From the NCBI GenBank assembly GCA_021234155.1, contig JAJEKV010000025.1, forward strand, positions 8,834,330 to 8,898,329: a DNA stretch of 64,000 nucleotides. The letters run 5' to 3'. Under the pieces are notes generated by a model. That model made no database searches. It worked only from the letters and a program-made list of their open reading frames with translations, and was not told where the DNA came from. The stretch's first letter is position 1. Every line of letters starts with the position of its first letter. Positions 1-12,902 of this stretch are shown piece after piece. The position numbers were made by a program, and so were the translations under genes. Origin of the DNA: Isoetes taiwanensis. Lineage: Eukaryota; Streptophyta; Lycopodiopsida; Isoetales; Isoetaceae.

Positions 1-175
1 TCTTTGTCTGAATTTCTCATTCTTGAATAAGCCCATTCTTGAATTGCCCACAATATTTCTTGAAGTGTAGAACGCAATAATGCAGATAGAGCTACTTAAA
101 TACTATTTAAATACTATTTAGCGGTGTTTGGTGTTGGTCACAATTTTCACATGTCCAAAGGATTCAAGCAATTTA

Positions 176-1020
176 TGCTTGTTCATGTTAGCTTGCATGA
201 TCTGCAGATACTTGAAATGTCATATCGTGCATTGTCTTATGGTTGTAGATAGTGTCATCCAGCATCATGCAAAGAAACTCAGAACATGACTTGCAGGGAC
301 TATCAATATTGATTTTGGTTATGCATACGAAGATGCATCTACTGAGCTGTGGATATCTGATACCATGTGGTCACTTAAGATTCAAATCTCCATTAGCCAG
401 ACCTGCTTTCTGCTCTAAACTGCAGTTATTACTGAGAAAGCAGGTCTCAATAAACATTTAGTCTCAAATATTGCTTTAGAGACGGGACGGTTAAAGGTGA
501 TTTGACAGCCATATCTGGCCTGCTCTGCTAATCCATTAAACCATAACAACATTGCCACGTAATTCTTGGAAGTTAATAGGCCTTGTGTAGATAGAGCTCC
601 CGGGAGCTTGGTTTGTATGTCTTGTTCATGCTAACTTGCATCATCTGCCGAACTTAGAGTCATGTGGTGCTTTGCCTATATGCGTAGATAGTATCATCCA
701 AGCACATCATGCAAAAATGGGGAGAATATTGCAAGCCATTTTCTACTTGCCGTGGTAAACAATGTGTTGATTCAAAAGCTGCCTCTAGGTCTATTATATT
801 TTCCATAGTAATGTTATGTTGGTTTTAAAAGGCTTTGGGGTGCGAGAGGTACATTTTTCTTAGAGTGACTGGAATAGAAAGTGTTCGGTTTCATAAATCC
901 ATCCTTCCAAATCTAAATAGCTTGATCAATGGGTTTGGTTACTTTTTGCTTTCTGAGAACATTCTATCTGCTATCAATATTGATTTTGGTTATGCATATG
1001 AAGATGCATTTACTAAAAGC
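176..1020. repeat. Diverged local duplication, two copies
   Basis: Positions 176-275 resemble 618-720 (both contain TTGTTCATG, TTGCAT, TAGATAGT and ATCATGCAAA). Positions 299-345 resemble 970-1016 almost exactly around ATCAATATTGATTTTGG. The second copy carries about 230 extra bases between the two matching parts. No protein is recognised in either copy. This looks like an old tandem duplication with a later insertion or deletion. Confidence 0.6.
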
Positions 1021-2750
1021 TATAGGTTGCAATTCTTGATTTGGATCCAATTCATCCCATGCACTTTTATTCCCCTTACGATACCATGTTGGAATGCATA
1101 GACTTTTATTCCCCAATCAAGTTCTTTGTGAAAAATCTTCATAGAGCCATTTTCAAATCATCGAAGAGTATGGCTCTAGAGTGGGTATTTGTTTCAAAGG
1201 GTTTTTGGTCGCGAGCTTGCTTTTTGCAAGTCTATTGGTGTAGATCCACGGGTAAAACCTTTTTTTACGGCATTTTCTTTCATACTTCTATATTTTTCTC
1301 ATTTTATTCTTCTAAATGCTTAGAAAAATCTTTGCTGGCAATATTAACATTTAGCGTCTTTGGGCAGAGGTTTTGGATTTAGGAGTGCATATCCAATTGA
1401 AGGTTTCAAAATCATGTGTAGCTATATGTTCCATGCACATGGAAGACCTACATGAAATTATTATTAGTAGGCAAGGTCCAATATGCGAGGGAGGTCACAT
1501 GTTACATTTATGAAAGCCGTGAAAATTGAAGCGAAGTGTGGAAATTGGCCCGAAGTGAATGGCATGAGACAAGCACACCTAAAGGTATGCATGCTAAATA
1601 CCTCCAGGACATATGATGTTACCCTCTTGCATTGAGCTTCAAGGAGATTTTGTAAACCTTTAGTAAATTGTCATGCTCTTTTTAGGCAATAGTCTTCACT
1701 TTAGTGCATAGGGTTATAAATTAGTCGGACAATGTTTCCTTCTAATTGTGCAATTTATGTCTGATGTAATTATATTTATAAATGAGGAGATGTAGCAGCT
1801 CTAGCAGATTTGGGGTTTGGCTTGGAAGGACCATTGTCCTAGAGAGCTTTTGCTCATTGTTTATCATCGGCATAGCGGCGAGTTTGTTGACATCATTTGA
1901 TGGTTCAACTGTTGTGTTTCTATTTGAAGTCATGGAAGAAGCGGTTGTAAAAGATCCCTTTGTTGTTTTGTGGTAAGAGGAGTTTATGCTATTGTGGAGT
2001 TTTGAGTTTTTTAGACAAGATGAAAAGAAATGAATGGAATGAAAGAAGAGGTTGCTGCCTTTTGGATATGTAGCGATTGCTTTGGAAGATGCATTTATTG
2101 AAGCATATGATAATTGGCAATGGTAAAGCACAATTAATGAAGATCCAATGAAGATTGAGATGATGGGTCCAAAAGTCGAGAAAGCCCTTCATTGTATGAA
2201 AAGTTGAGTCCCAAATTATCATGTGATAATATGCAGTCTTAGGGCATGACAATTACTTGAGGCCAAGTAATTAAAGAAACAAAGAAAGCAACAAAAATGC
2301 TTTCGGCTTTGTTCTCCGCCATACATAGTTGCCATTTATTTGTAGATATATATTGTTTGTCATTTTATTATAAGTAATATAATGGTTTTTTAAGTTCTCT
2401 AACTCAATAGTCTTTTATCTCATTTGTTGTGAACTTGAGGCATGTGATTCACACTCTCTTTTAATGGTTTGATTTGTCATTTGAATGAATTTGATTTATG
2501 CAAGGATTTATTTCTCTATACGCCTCGAAGTTATTGAAATTGGATCATTTTACCTATTTGTACATGGTGCTTTTTATAGATAAGAAGATAAATCAACAAG
2601 CTATTGCTAAGTTTTCCTTAGATGGACTTAAAGAGCGATTTGCAATGGGCAATTTACATGTGACTACTTGGAGGCTTGCATATCCTTGATTGATAAAAGT
2701 CAAGGCATGAAGATCATGAAGTTTGAGTTTATAAATCCATATATATGTAG
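1021..2750. other. No recognisable gene
   Basis: AT-rich sequence with only short open frames on both strands and no domain I recognise. The stretch around 1780-2250 has somewhat longer frames and may be worn coding or transposon sequence, but no motif supports a name. Confidence 0.4.
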
Positions 2751-2754
2751 CTTG

Positions 2755-3020
2755 GGGAGCACTGCCACCTATTGCATTTATGATGTATTCTATAATACAC
2801 AAAATTCACGATCCAAATTTATTATGATTACGGCTTTGTTAAGTGGTTGAACTCCACTTATAGACATGCATCTCAACCAATTTCAACATAAATGTGAGCT
2901 AAGGAGAGCATTGCCACCTATTGTATTTAGGATGTATCCTATATTATGCAAAATGACGATCCAAATCTATTATGATTCTAGCTTTCTAAGTGGTTGAACT
3001 CACTTATAAACATGTATCTA
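2755..3020. repeat. Tandem duplication, about 150 bp period
   Basis: Positions 2755-2872 and 2905-3018 share GCCACCTATTG, a central ATCCAAAT.TATTATGATT, then AAGTGGTTGAACTC and CTTATA.ACATG. The copies differ by scattered changes and small indels. No product is recognised. Confidence 0.65.
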
Positions 3021-3445
3021 AACATGTATCTCAAAGTAAATGCGATGATGGGGAGTAAATGTGAGCTTCTTGATATTGAGGAGTTTTCAATGCCCGGATA
3101 TTGATTGTGTAATATTGTGTTGATGTTAGAATCTACCTAAAGTACTTGCATCCCAATTGTCATCCAAAAACAAATATGTTATCTTGCCATGCCCCCACCC
3201 ACCCCCAAAGATGGATTTATAGCCTTACGGTACAGACATATGCAACTCAAGTCCCGTGCTTTGAGTTAACACTCAACCTTATCTTGCAACGGCGGGACAT
3301 TTACTAGAAAGATATAGGATTCTTACATAAGCTTATTACTATTCAGGAATGTCTAATGGCTTATTCAACCAACAATGCAATTCCAATGGAATTGAAGCAT
3401 CAATTTATATAGACATGTGCTGGGCTTCTTGGACCTTCCTCAAAC

Positions 3446-4650
3446 CCGTGATGTTTAATGCAAGAAAAATTCGCTCTTATCGAACGCTTTAAGGAGTTGG
3501 AGACTAAACCGAGAAAAAGCAATCGCCGAGCCCGGCGACGCATGGCCAAGGCTAGGCATTAGTTATAGAGTTTGAGAATGTTTAACGCCTAGAAGCACAA
3601 CAATGGCTTCATGTTTGACCTACGAGAGTGGGGAACGTGGCGATGGTTGTGCCATTGGACTTTGAAGTTCCGCCAGTGTTGGGACTTGGGGATGTAGTGC
3701 TAAAGCCACCATTTCCTTAGTCTATGAGTATTGTGGCGGGAGGAGGGTGATTCAATGGAAGCAAGATACATCAGATTCATGTTGCAAGTATGGCTCATGA
3801 AGAACCAAGTACCATTGGTGCACGTGTTAGTATGAGAAGGATGAACTGAGGCATGCAGAGGCATTCCAAGGCGATGATGGAGATGCACCACCAACCGAGG
3901 GCAATAATAAGGAGAAGGGTTGGATTTTAAAAAAATAGCTTGGGTGATGCAAGTCTGCACTATTGGGATGGGGAAGGATGAGCCAAAGTGCAAGCACCGT
4001 GGAGCTTTGGAAGGATGAAGTTAATAAATTTTGTTGTTCAAATGGGAAGGTTTATTGCCACATTTTCCATTACCTCCTCCAGCTCTCTCATGGACCTATA
4101 CATAAGGAGGAGGGATGAGATTGGAAATGACTTATCCGGGTATTAGAAAAATATAATAACGCTTCTTGCATTGTAGGGAGTTATGCGATAGTTGATAACA
4201 CCAATTTGTATTCTTTGGGTAAAAAGTTCCCTCCAAGTATACATGCAGGGAATCCTGCATCAGGAGGCATACACACATTGGTGTTTGTGATGGGAGACGG
4301 TTCCAAGGCTTGGGCATCGATCCCACATGACGCAATGGGTGATTATGAGCTTCCGGAGTTTCTAGCAAAGTATAACATTGTTGTTGGTAGATCCGAGTGC
4401 TGCGATGTGGGACATGGTATCGAGCATGTTTACACATTTATGTTCGCCACCATAGCAAGTACCTGTGTAGAGGAGCTTCTATACCTATAAGCCGCGAATC
4501 GAAGCTTCACATCGAAAGGGCAGCCAGATGTCCCTAGAGTTCTTTGGGACAGGTTCTTCATGATGTGGATCCATTGAGATTCATGGACATAACCTCTATT
4601 GGCGCAAAAAATATTTTGTATTTGCATGTAGACTCAAAGATGATATTCTG
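3446..4650 (+). pseudogene. Worn coding region, unknown family
   Basis: Several stretches on the plus strand read like protein but are interrupted. They include a short basic peptide near 3449-3560 and the open stretch 4206-4490 (95 codons), which contains HDAMGDYELPEFL and GRSECCDVGHGIEH. The Cys-Cys and His pattern could be metal-binding, but I do not recognise the family. Decay by stops and shifts is evident because the protein-like stretches lie in different frames. It could be an old transposon protein or a host gene. No intron signals were convincing. The call rests on amino-acid composition only. Confidence 0.25.
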
Positions 4651-5533
4651 TTTAACATTTTGTTTGAACTTCATATTATGTGGTGCACTTTAAAAAAAGT
4701 TTGTTTACTATCTATATGTGTCTATTGCATCTACACATATGTTGCCTTGGATGCATTTGCACACATTCATGACATAACCACAACTAACACACATAAATGC
4801 CTTCCAGCGATCCGATGAATGCAATGTTCTGCACACGCTTCTTAGTCATCCGATACATAGTAATGTATTTCCTTGATAATCTCATCTGCCATCGGAGTCA
4901 TACCGATATGTTATTTTGAACCAAAATGGTAATCTAGTTATTGACCCGCAAAGACATCGATTGCACCTCCTCTTGTTCATTGAATGTATAGTTCTCGAAA
5001 AAAATCCACTACCAAACACATGCTCTGTGGGAGATTCTTTAAGAAGCTCCTTAAAATTGTTTTGCTCGCCATTGTTTTTGCAAAGGGAAAGATATTTAGA
5101 CGCTTCTTCAGGTTTATCTAGAAGCCCTTACCCCGTCTCATTGTCTTGACATGAGTCAAACTCCTACCAGTACTTCCTAGACGTTGTCTTTTTTCATAGT
5201 CAATGCAATTTCCCATTTCACTTTCCATTCTTGCCACTTTCTTCCATGGACAGTCTAAAACTTCTTGATTCCACACAGCTCACAATCCAAGGATGCACGC
5301 CTTCTTGTGAAACTCATCTAATTCACACTCTATGGACACAATATAGATCTCCACAAGCTTCCTAGGTACTTTGCAGTTTTATCTTTGGTGTAACCTTGCA
5401 TTGATCAAGTTCATGTGATCTACAACATCGCAGCAGTGCAAGTGCAATTCTTGGGATGTTTGGTTCTCATCCCATTGAGTCCATCCACTAGCATTTAAAT
5501 CCCCTCGCGTCTTTAATGCAAACAGAAACTTTT
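4651..5533. other. No recognisable gene
   Basis: No domain is recognised on either strand. A minus-strand run in about 5160-5290 reads like a charged peptide but is interrupted and cannot be named. Confidence 0.35.
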
Positions 5534-5744
5534 GAAGTCCTTCAATTTCACAACAAACCTGTGGTTTTAGCTTCTCAAAAAGCTCTAAGATCTAATCTTA
5601 ATTTGGATGTTGGTAAAACTTCTTGAACAATAGCATCTCGCATGAAATGAACACTAAACTTTGTTAGGATGTGTATATCACACCAAACCATGCACCATAC
5701 CATGCCCCACACTCATCATATTCACTGCAACAAGCACCTTAGTG

Positions 5745-5970
5745 TCGTGTACATTACCACACACCACACCACACCCCACCACACCATATACACCATACAC
5801 CAAATGTGGTGGTAGCAAAAGGAGTTGTAGGACACAGCAGGTGGTGGAGGTGGTGGTGTGGTAGTGGGAGGTGGGTGGTGGGGTGGTGGGAGTGGTGTGT
5901 GGTGGTATGATGTGGTGTGGTGGGTGTGGTGGTGGTGGGTGTGGTGGGGGTGTATTGGTGGTGGTCGTGA
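5745..5970. repeat. CCACA-rich then TGGTG-rich simple sequence
   Basis: A pyrimidine/A-rich run built on ACACCACACC is followed by a run built on GGTGGTGGTG on the same strand. The two halves could pair as a long imperfect hairpin. Long open frames here come from the base composition and are not genes. Confidence 0.8.
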
Positions 5971-7269
5971 TTAGCAGTCACGCACGTGAGTGTACCATAC
6001 CGTATAGTACGTCTTCTAATGTACTATACATTTTTGACTTTTATGGGTTTTCGCATGCATTTAGTGTACGTTTTGCATGAGTTGTTATATTTTGGCGCAT
6101 GATGCGACGTAGTACTTATAGCACGTTGCGGTACGCGTTATTCACATTAAAAAATATACATATTTTTTTAAACCATACTATTAAAAAGCATATCATTATA
6201 AGCGTAAGACCGTCTTATAGGCCTCTAAATAGTTCAAGTTCGTAAAACAAAAATATTATAGTGGGCAATTGAAAACACCTATACTCATTGCAATAGTTTC
6301 TTCATAATTTCGATCAATCTACTAGTCTCAATTAAAACATAGTAGTCTTATAAGCAGTCCAACACATAGTTCTGATTTGTCACCTTTTATCCTATTTCGC
6401 CCGGACATAAAAAAAATCGCTTAGCTGCCTCATAAACATTTCTGAAATTAGGACACCCCGATAATAATTACATTATCCTTCTAATCATTAGAAAAGGATC
6501 CGGGTCCTAAATCCCTGTTCCTCGCTTTTTGATGCTTTCATTCTCAAACTTAACAAGTTCATTCTCGCAATGGTAGGGATGTTCGAGATCACTCACGCCT
6601 ACCCCGGGATGAGAGCTGGTAGGAGGACCGCGATATGTTAAATAGGCTCGTGGGACCAACTGGTGTGAATGTGGAAATGCTGTGAAATCCACCTTCTTTG
6701 CTGATTTAATCCATCCTAAAGCCATACAATTTGGATGCTGGGCCTTCAATGGCTATGCTTGGGGTCCAGATTGACAGAAGTGAGCTCTTAGACAAAGGTC
6801 CATGACCTTATGTTACATGCCGTTGCAAAGGCGTTTGGTTTTATTTGTTTTCTCATCACTTGCCCGGCCTCGAAGCCCAAGACGAATTCTTGGCTGTGGT
6901 TGCGTTCTTACCACCGGGGGATGCGGAGGAAGCACCGGCAAACCTCATCCTAATTAAATCGATGATGGCAGAAAAGCTTAGATGCTTTAGTGCGAGAAAA
7001 CAATAATTTTGATGCACCGCCGTTCGAAACCATCATACCAAAGATTTCAGCAGCAATAACTATTGAAGTCCTTCAATTTCACAACAAACCAAGGTTTTAA
7101 CTTCTCAAAAGCTCAAGGCTAATCTTAATTTGTGGATGTTGGTCCTTGAACCTCATGAACAATAGCATCTCGCATGAAATGAACACTAAACCATTGGGAT
7201 ACCACACCAAACCATGCACCATATCATGCCCCCACACTCATCATATTCACTGGGCCGAGCACCTTAGTG

Positions 7270-7970
7270 TTGTGTGCGTCACACATACCACCACACCACC
7301 ACACCACACCACACCACACCACACCATGCACCACACACATCATAACCATCAAACAGACAATACTAAACTCATGCCACACCACACACCACAGAGCACAGAC
7401 CATGCACCACACATTCTACATGTTATACACCATCCATCACACATACCATACACTAAATGTGTGGTGGTAGTAAGGAGTGGTGGGACATTGTGCAGGGTGG
7501 TGGAGGGTGGTGGTGGGAGATGGTGGGCTTCAAGTGTGGCAGTAATGGAGAATGTGGTGCATGTGGTAGTGGGAGATGGTATGTTTGAAATGTGGTGATA
7601 AATATGGTGGTAGGATAGATGGTGGGGTGTTATGTGGTGTGGTGGTGGTGACAAATGTGGTGAACTGTGGTGGTGAGAATTGTGTGGTGGAATGTAATGG
7701 TGGTGGCGAATGTGGTGGGTGTGGTGTCCTGGGAGATGGTGGCCTTCTAGTGTGGTGGTAATGAAGAATGTGGTGAATGTGGTGGTGGGGGATTGTGGGG
7801 GAGGGTTTGGTGAGAAGGGGTGGGGTGGGGTGGGTGAGGGGGGAATAAATAAAATTGAATCCACACATATCATACATTTAACATGCACACACCCACATAT
7901 TAGACATAAATATCACGCACCCCAAACCACACCACACCACACCATACCACACCACACATCACATCACTTT
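7270..7970. repeat. Expanded CCACA / TGGTG simple sequence
   Basis: This is the second-unit counterpart of 5745-5970 and is much longer. CCACACCACA dominates at 7270-7330, a G/T-rich GTGGTGG block fills about 7455-7850, and CACACCACACCA returns at 7918-7965. The reversal of strand composition within the block gives strong self-complementarity. Confidence 0.8.
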
Positions 7971-8605
7971 GATCCTATTTTAGATACGCCATAAAAATCT
8001 GCCTTAGCCCGCTCTCATAAAATTTCTAAAATCAGTATACCCCGATAATAATTACATTCCTTTCCTAATATTAAAGGATCTACCCACTAAATCTTGTCTC
8101 GTGACTAGATTTTTGGTGCTCAAGCTTCCAAGTTTATTCCCCAATGGCTAATGGGAGGTTCGTGAGACAATTACGGCCTACCTAGAGTGAGCGAGGAGGC
8201 CCTTCGGTTTTGTTTTAACCAAGGCTCTTGACGGGATTACTCAAGGTGGATATGCCTAAATCCACCTTCTTTGCTCAATTGAAGCCACCCTAAACCCATT
8301 CAATAGACCGGATGCAAGGCCTTCAATGGCTATTTTGGGGTCGGATTGACGGGGAAGAGAGCTGCACAAAGGTCCATGGCCTTATGTTACATCTTACAAA
8401 GACATGTATAGCATTGGTTGTTCTAAGAATCGGCTTTGAGCTGAAAGAACAATAAAAATTATTGGTGTGGGATGCATTCTTACCACGAGGGATGCAGGAA
8501 GCTAATCGGGCGAATCGATCCTATGCAGTGCAGGATGAATGCAGAAAAATCATTTTGGATGCATCGGAAGTGGAGCTACATACCAAAGATTTCTGCCGCT
8601 TAGGA

Positions 8606-10498
8606 AATGCATGTAAATTTAGTTCTCGGCATAGAGGTTTCAATGAAAGCCAAATTTTTATAACATATGCTCTTTTTTTAATATATTATAAACTTTTGAG
8701 CAAGAGATGTACTTTCATCCTGACATAAATTTGTCTTTATCAATTCAACTAAACTTTTTTAGGATCGCTTAGTTATCCGTCATTCTCAAATATTTTAGAT
8801 CGTGCACATAGACCCAAGAAAGGAATATAGTACTTGTATCTCAATTTCGTCATGTTCTAATATTTCCAACATTAAATATTATTTAAGCGCATTTTAATCA
8901 ACTACACACAATTCACATACGCATACAATACACCACAATCACTTTGACAACACAATAACCACCACATGCACCACCACACTAAGCACCATAACTAAGAAAA
9001 ACATGAATAAAAGAATTTATAAACTAACCGCGGATTCCTCCGGATAGTGGGCAACATGTTCTTCTCTTACATTTCTCTCCAATCTTCTAGTTCTAACATC
9101 CTTTGTCTTAGGAGACACTCGTTGTTCTCAATCCAAAAGTTTTGAATCTTTTTCTATCCGCTCATCCGAAATTGCATCAATCTTTTAGCTCTCTTATAGA
9201 AAAACTCATTTCCCACCATTGTAATCGATCTCTTCCCTCTTTTTCTTTTGCCTTTTGCAAGTTTCTTGGGTGAACACCTAATACCTTTCTAAGATCTCTG
9301 GTTGATTTTGTCACTCGTTTGAGAACCAAGCGGTGTGGTGCGGACATTGTAAGAGCTGACTATTCTTGCACGCTAGGCGTCATTGCTGGTAGAGAGTTTC
9401 ACAACAAGCATAGAGTCCCAGGCTCCTAATGACGATCCTCTTGGCTTTCAAATCCTTTAATTCTTCACCTATAAAATTTTCCAATGTTTTATCCCTCAAA
9501 AACTCAAGTAAAATTTCTTTCTTCATGCTATCATCAATTCTTTTTGGTCCTGCATTTTATGGAAAGTTGTTAGCAAATTAGGGACAATACGGCGTTTCAT
9601 CGCTTGCACTTCTTGATGAAACGGATCCTACGCCAATTCCCGCAAAGCTCCATTTTTCCTCTCTTCTTCTTTTTCCTCGAAGCGTCCCTTTCTTCAACAT
9701 TTCTTCTCCTTGGTTTTTCTTCATTTTCTCACATGCGAAATGCCGGTTTGTAGACATATTACCTCGTTGACATCCATATCCACAATGGATTGGAGCTTGC
9801 AATACAGGGAGCCAACGAACAGGACGTAGGCAAAGAACAGGAATTTGAAGAATAGAAATTTGAATTTTAGTTTTGAATTAGAATTTCCCCCATAAATTGG
9901 GACTCCAATCTTAAATAAGGGCGGTTTGAGATTGCCATAATTATACTTTCATACCACAAAAGTGGCGGATGCATGACCATATTTTGAGGGGCATGGGGGC
10001 AGACGAATTGGGATACCACAGCATGCTTTTACCCCAGTCTGTTGACTCTGGGGCATCTATGTATCACTTGCCACCACAAAATTGCCACTTTGGGATGAAG
10101 CAACTTATCCCATACCCATGTCCAAACACTTTTTCATTGTAGTTGAGGGACTTGAACATGCCATCTCTTAGATGGAGTCAAGATTTTAGAATGCAGAAGC
10201 AATTTACACATAAAAACGAACAAAGTTTCTAGTAACATATATACTGAACATATATAATGGATTCTATCATTTTTGTTTTCTTTTGCGTGCAAGCTATTTT
10301 TTCTCCACCGCCTTTTTCATAAAGGCTGTACTAGTTATCCATTTTGGAAGAATTTAGAAATGTAGGGCTGAGATTTGAGGTATCAGGCGCCATAGCCATG
10401 GATTTAGGCCCGTATAATTTACTCTGTTGGGGCAAAATTGGATCGATTTGCACCCATTTGAGTTAAGGTTTTTTTCGTGGGTATGAAAATTTGCATGC
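8606..10498. other. No recognisable gene
   Basis: AT-rich sequence. On the minus strand, 9000-9260 and 9578-9802 give short charged, coiled-coil-like peptides (for example IENNECLLRQRMLELEDW), interrupted by stops. They may be remnants of a coding region of unknown type. Confidence 0.3.
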
Positions 10499-10870
10499 TC
10501 CGGCATCATTCTGGATCAAATAGCGCTGGAAATGATCTGTTTAATTTTTTGAACAATGGATCAACAAGAAGAGGGCCGAAACAACAAAAGGGTCCGGAAG
10601 ATAAAAATCGAGAAGGAGATGAATTGGGTATGTGTAAGAAGCATGGATCTGGATGTTGGGAAGAAACGGATCCTTTTGTGTATTGTTTTGTGCCATTTGA
10701 ATGGGGATTTCTCTTTTGGTATAAAAATATACTTTGGTCCTGCATCATTCTGGATTGAATAATAGAGTAAGTTGAACCACTAGATCAACAGGAAGAGAGC
10801 TAGAAAGAGCAAAGAGGGCTTTCTGGGCAGATAAAAATTGGGAAGAAGATGAATTCAAATTATTGCAAAC
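10499..10870. repeat. Tandem duplication, about 240 bp period
   Basis: Positions 10499-10628 and 10741-10870 share GGCATCATTCTGGAT / TGCATCATTCTGGAT, ATCAACA.GAAGAG and AGATAAAAAT.G.GAAG.AGATGAATT. The copies are moderately diverged. No function is apparent. Confidence 0.65.
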
Positions 10871-12339
10871 AATGCTTACTTCCTCTTTTTTCTCTGCTTT
10901 ATCTAAGCTTCTGGTGATGGAACAATAGAATTGCTATTTTACAATGGAATTGTTGGATTGCTCTATTCAAATTCGACCCCATCTTGGTCTGTTGAGGAAT
11001 GGCTATGGCAGCCTGTGCAAAATGCACTAAGAGTATGATTTCTGGCGCTTGCAATTTCATACAGATAAAATGATATGAATATTTATCTCTGGATTTGACT
11101 CTTTCTGAGTCAGGCATCTGTAATTGCTTTCTTTCTTCCAACATCAAGTTCATCGCTTACACATAGGATTCTACCGAGAGAATTCACTACAAAAAATAGG
11201 CCTTGGCTTAAAAACTCAAAGTAGAATCCGAGCAACAATTCGCTAATTCCTTCATTTTTTGCAATGATATTTCGATTGTGAAGGAAAATTTCAAACATAT
11301 ACTCCAAATGAGATTAATTTTGCAAATGTTGTCTTAATGGCTTAACATTTCTAGACTTGTTTTCAAAAACACTTGTTTTATGCTAGATGGTTCTCTTTGC
11401 GACCACGATATCTTATTCTCTTCAATCACATTCTATTTAATAGATAAAGAAAGACATCTTTTTTTTGGGAATTTTTCCCAAATAAGTCCCCAACCATTAC
11501 AATATTCCACCATAGCCCGGGGTAAAATTTTTGGAACAAATCAATCTTAGAATACAAGAACACTTCTTGATCCTATGCATTGACAACCAATGCCTAACTT
11601 TGGCAAAACATATCTTACATCAATGCTCTCTTTTCTAATCAAAGTTAAAATCTCTATCTAAATGGCATTTTAGTCTCATAGGGATATGTAGCCCTTGAGA
11701 TCAATGTCCCAAAAGGGCTTCATGAATTCCATTGATAGTGACTTTAGTATTAGCTATTACTTATTAGCTTTCACGACATTCTAACTTCGTATTGTGAGTC
11801 GTTATAGGGAAATGTGCATAGTGGCCAAGGATTCCTCTTTATTGACTAAATTTTGACATAGATAAAAAGAAATGTTGTGACGGTCTGGCCGCCACGATAA
11901 ATTTCTTGTATTATATTATTTTTTTCTCCATAGACAACGCCTATTTTTAAACATATATTATAAGATGTCAACCATTGCATGCCTAAAATTTATCTTTTTT
12001 ATAATTCCCAATTGTTTGCCTTTTAATATCGACATTTGTTTATATCTTGCATTTTCCACCTGTTGATGGCATGGCACGTGGTATGTGATATGAATGATTT
12101 TTATTGCATGGCAACCACTGTGGACCCAAATACATCATTGACTGAATAACCACTAAAGCATGGGGGAGATGGCATCAAGCATGGGGGATTGCAGGGGGGA
12201 TATTGTTTATATGTTTATATATACGTAATGGTTTAATGCAAGTATGAGCACACATGCACCGAAAGCCAACACATTAAATTTCTAAGAGAAACATTTATAG
12301 CTACTTGAAATGTCTCGTATTGGCTAATCAGTCAAAGAA
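10871..12339. other. No recognisable gene
   Basis: AT-rich, with many stops in all frames. I see no domain, RNA gene or well-defined repeat. Confidence 0.4.
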
Positions 12340-12513
12340 AAAAGGCATCCTCTTGCATCCTTTCCCTATCAAAATGTAACTTACATTTTGGAAGATATAC
12401 ACGAGGCCTACACCGAACTTAGCAATTATGTCGAAGTGCCTACACTTGATCTTGCCGTTATGTCCATTAAATGTTGTTGTATATTCAATAAAACATGTAG
12501 TCTTACAATTCAA
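12340..12513 (-). mobile_element. Ty1/copia RNase H C-terminal scrap
   Basis: The minus strand reads a short stretch resembling the end of copia polyproteins, where a KHI-type basic motif is followed by a hydrophobic segment and the NVADILTKG-like ending. It is a small, broken fossil with no terminal repeats nearby. The call rests on about 35 residues of weak similarity. Confidence 0.35.
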
Positions 12514-12540
12514 AGGACTTCACAACGTGTAGCGGATATT

Positions 12541-12549
12541 TATAAAAGA
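12541..12549 (+). promoter_or_regulatory. Possible TATA box of the pectinesterase relic
   Basis: TATAAAAG lies about 360 bases upstream of the likely start codon at 12903. The distance is long for a plant 5' leader but acceptable. It is the only good TATA-like match close upstream, and its use is inferred. Confidence 0.25.
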
Positions 12550-12902
12550 GGTTGACAATACTTGCTAGCTTATCACTACCAGCGTAAGTACGATTCTTAT
12601 AATAGAGCCATTTACATCTGTGGGCCTATCTATTGGCGACAGAGGTGGAAAACGCGGGAGGGTATTCTTTTTTTTTTATGGGCTGGAGCCCAAGGTATGG
12701 CCATATTCATGTCTTTCAATAGAATGTTGGTCTACGTCCCTTGAATTTATGGAAGGAAAGTGAGTCCTACCAATCCTTGGGCCCAACACATAAAGCTCCC
12801 AATAAAGTACAACTCTTGGACCATATGCCATATTGATTTGATAAATTACTACAACCTCCATCCTTCCCTCCCATCTTCAACATATTGTTGTTGCTACGAA
12901 TC

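Larger units (their letters stand above)
5534..8605. repeat. 1.53 kb tandem duplication
   Basis: Unit 1 (5534-7064) and unit 2 (7065-8605) begin with the same GAAGTCCTTCAATTTCACAA and run in parallel. Shared landmarks include AATAGCATCTCGCATGAAAT (from 5630 and 7163), CACACTCATCATATTCACTG, a CCACA/TGGTG-rich core, CCCCGATAATAATTACAT (near 6455 and 8040), CAAAGGTCCATG.CCTTATG and CCAAAGATTTC at the end. Divergence with indels is clear, so the duplication is not recent. Neither unit shows a recognisable intact protein. Confidence 0.8.

Noticed and set aside
2668-3020. PIF/Harbinger transposase remnant
   Set aside because: A few short peptide resemblances were considered, but no DDE block, nuclease signature or terminal repeats could be found.
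7146-7888. Several long open frames on both strands rich in His, Thr and Pro or in Val, Gly and Trp
   Set aside because: They are translations of CCACA/TGGTG simple sequence, which lacks stops in several frames. There are no domains and the overlapping frames cannot all be real.
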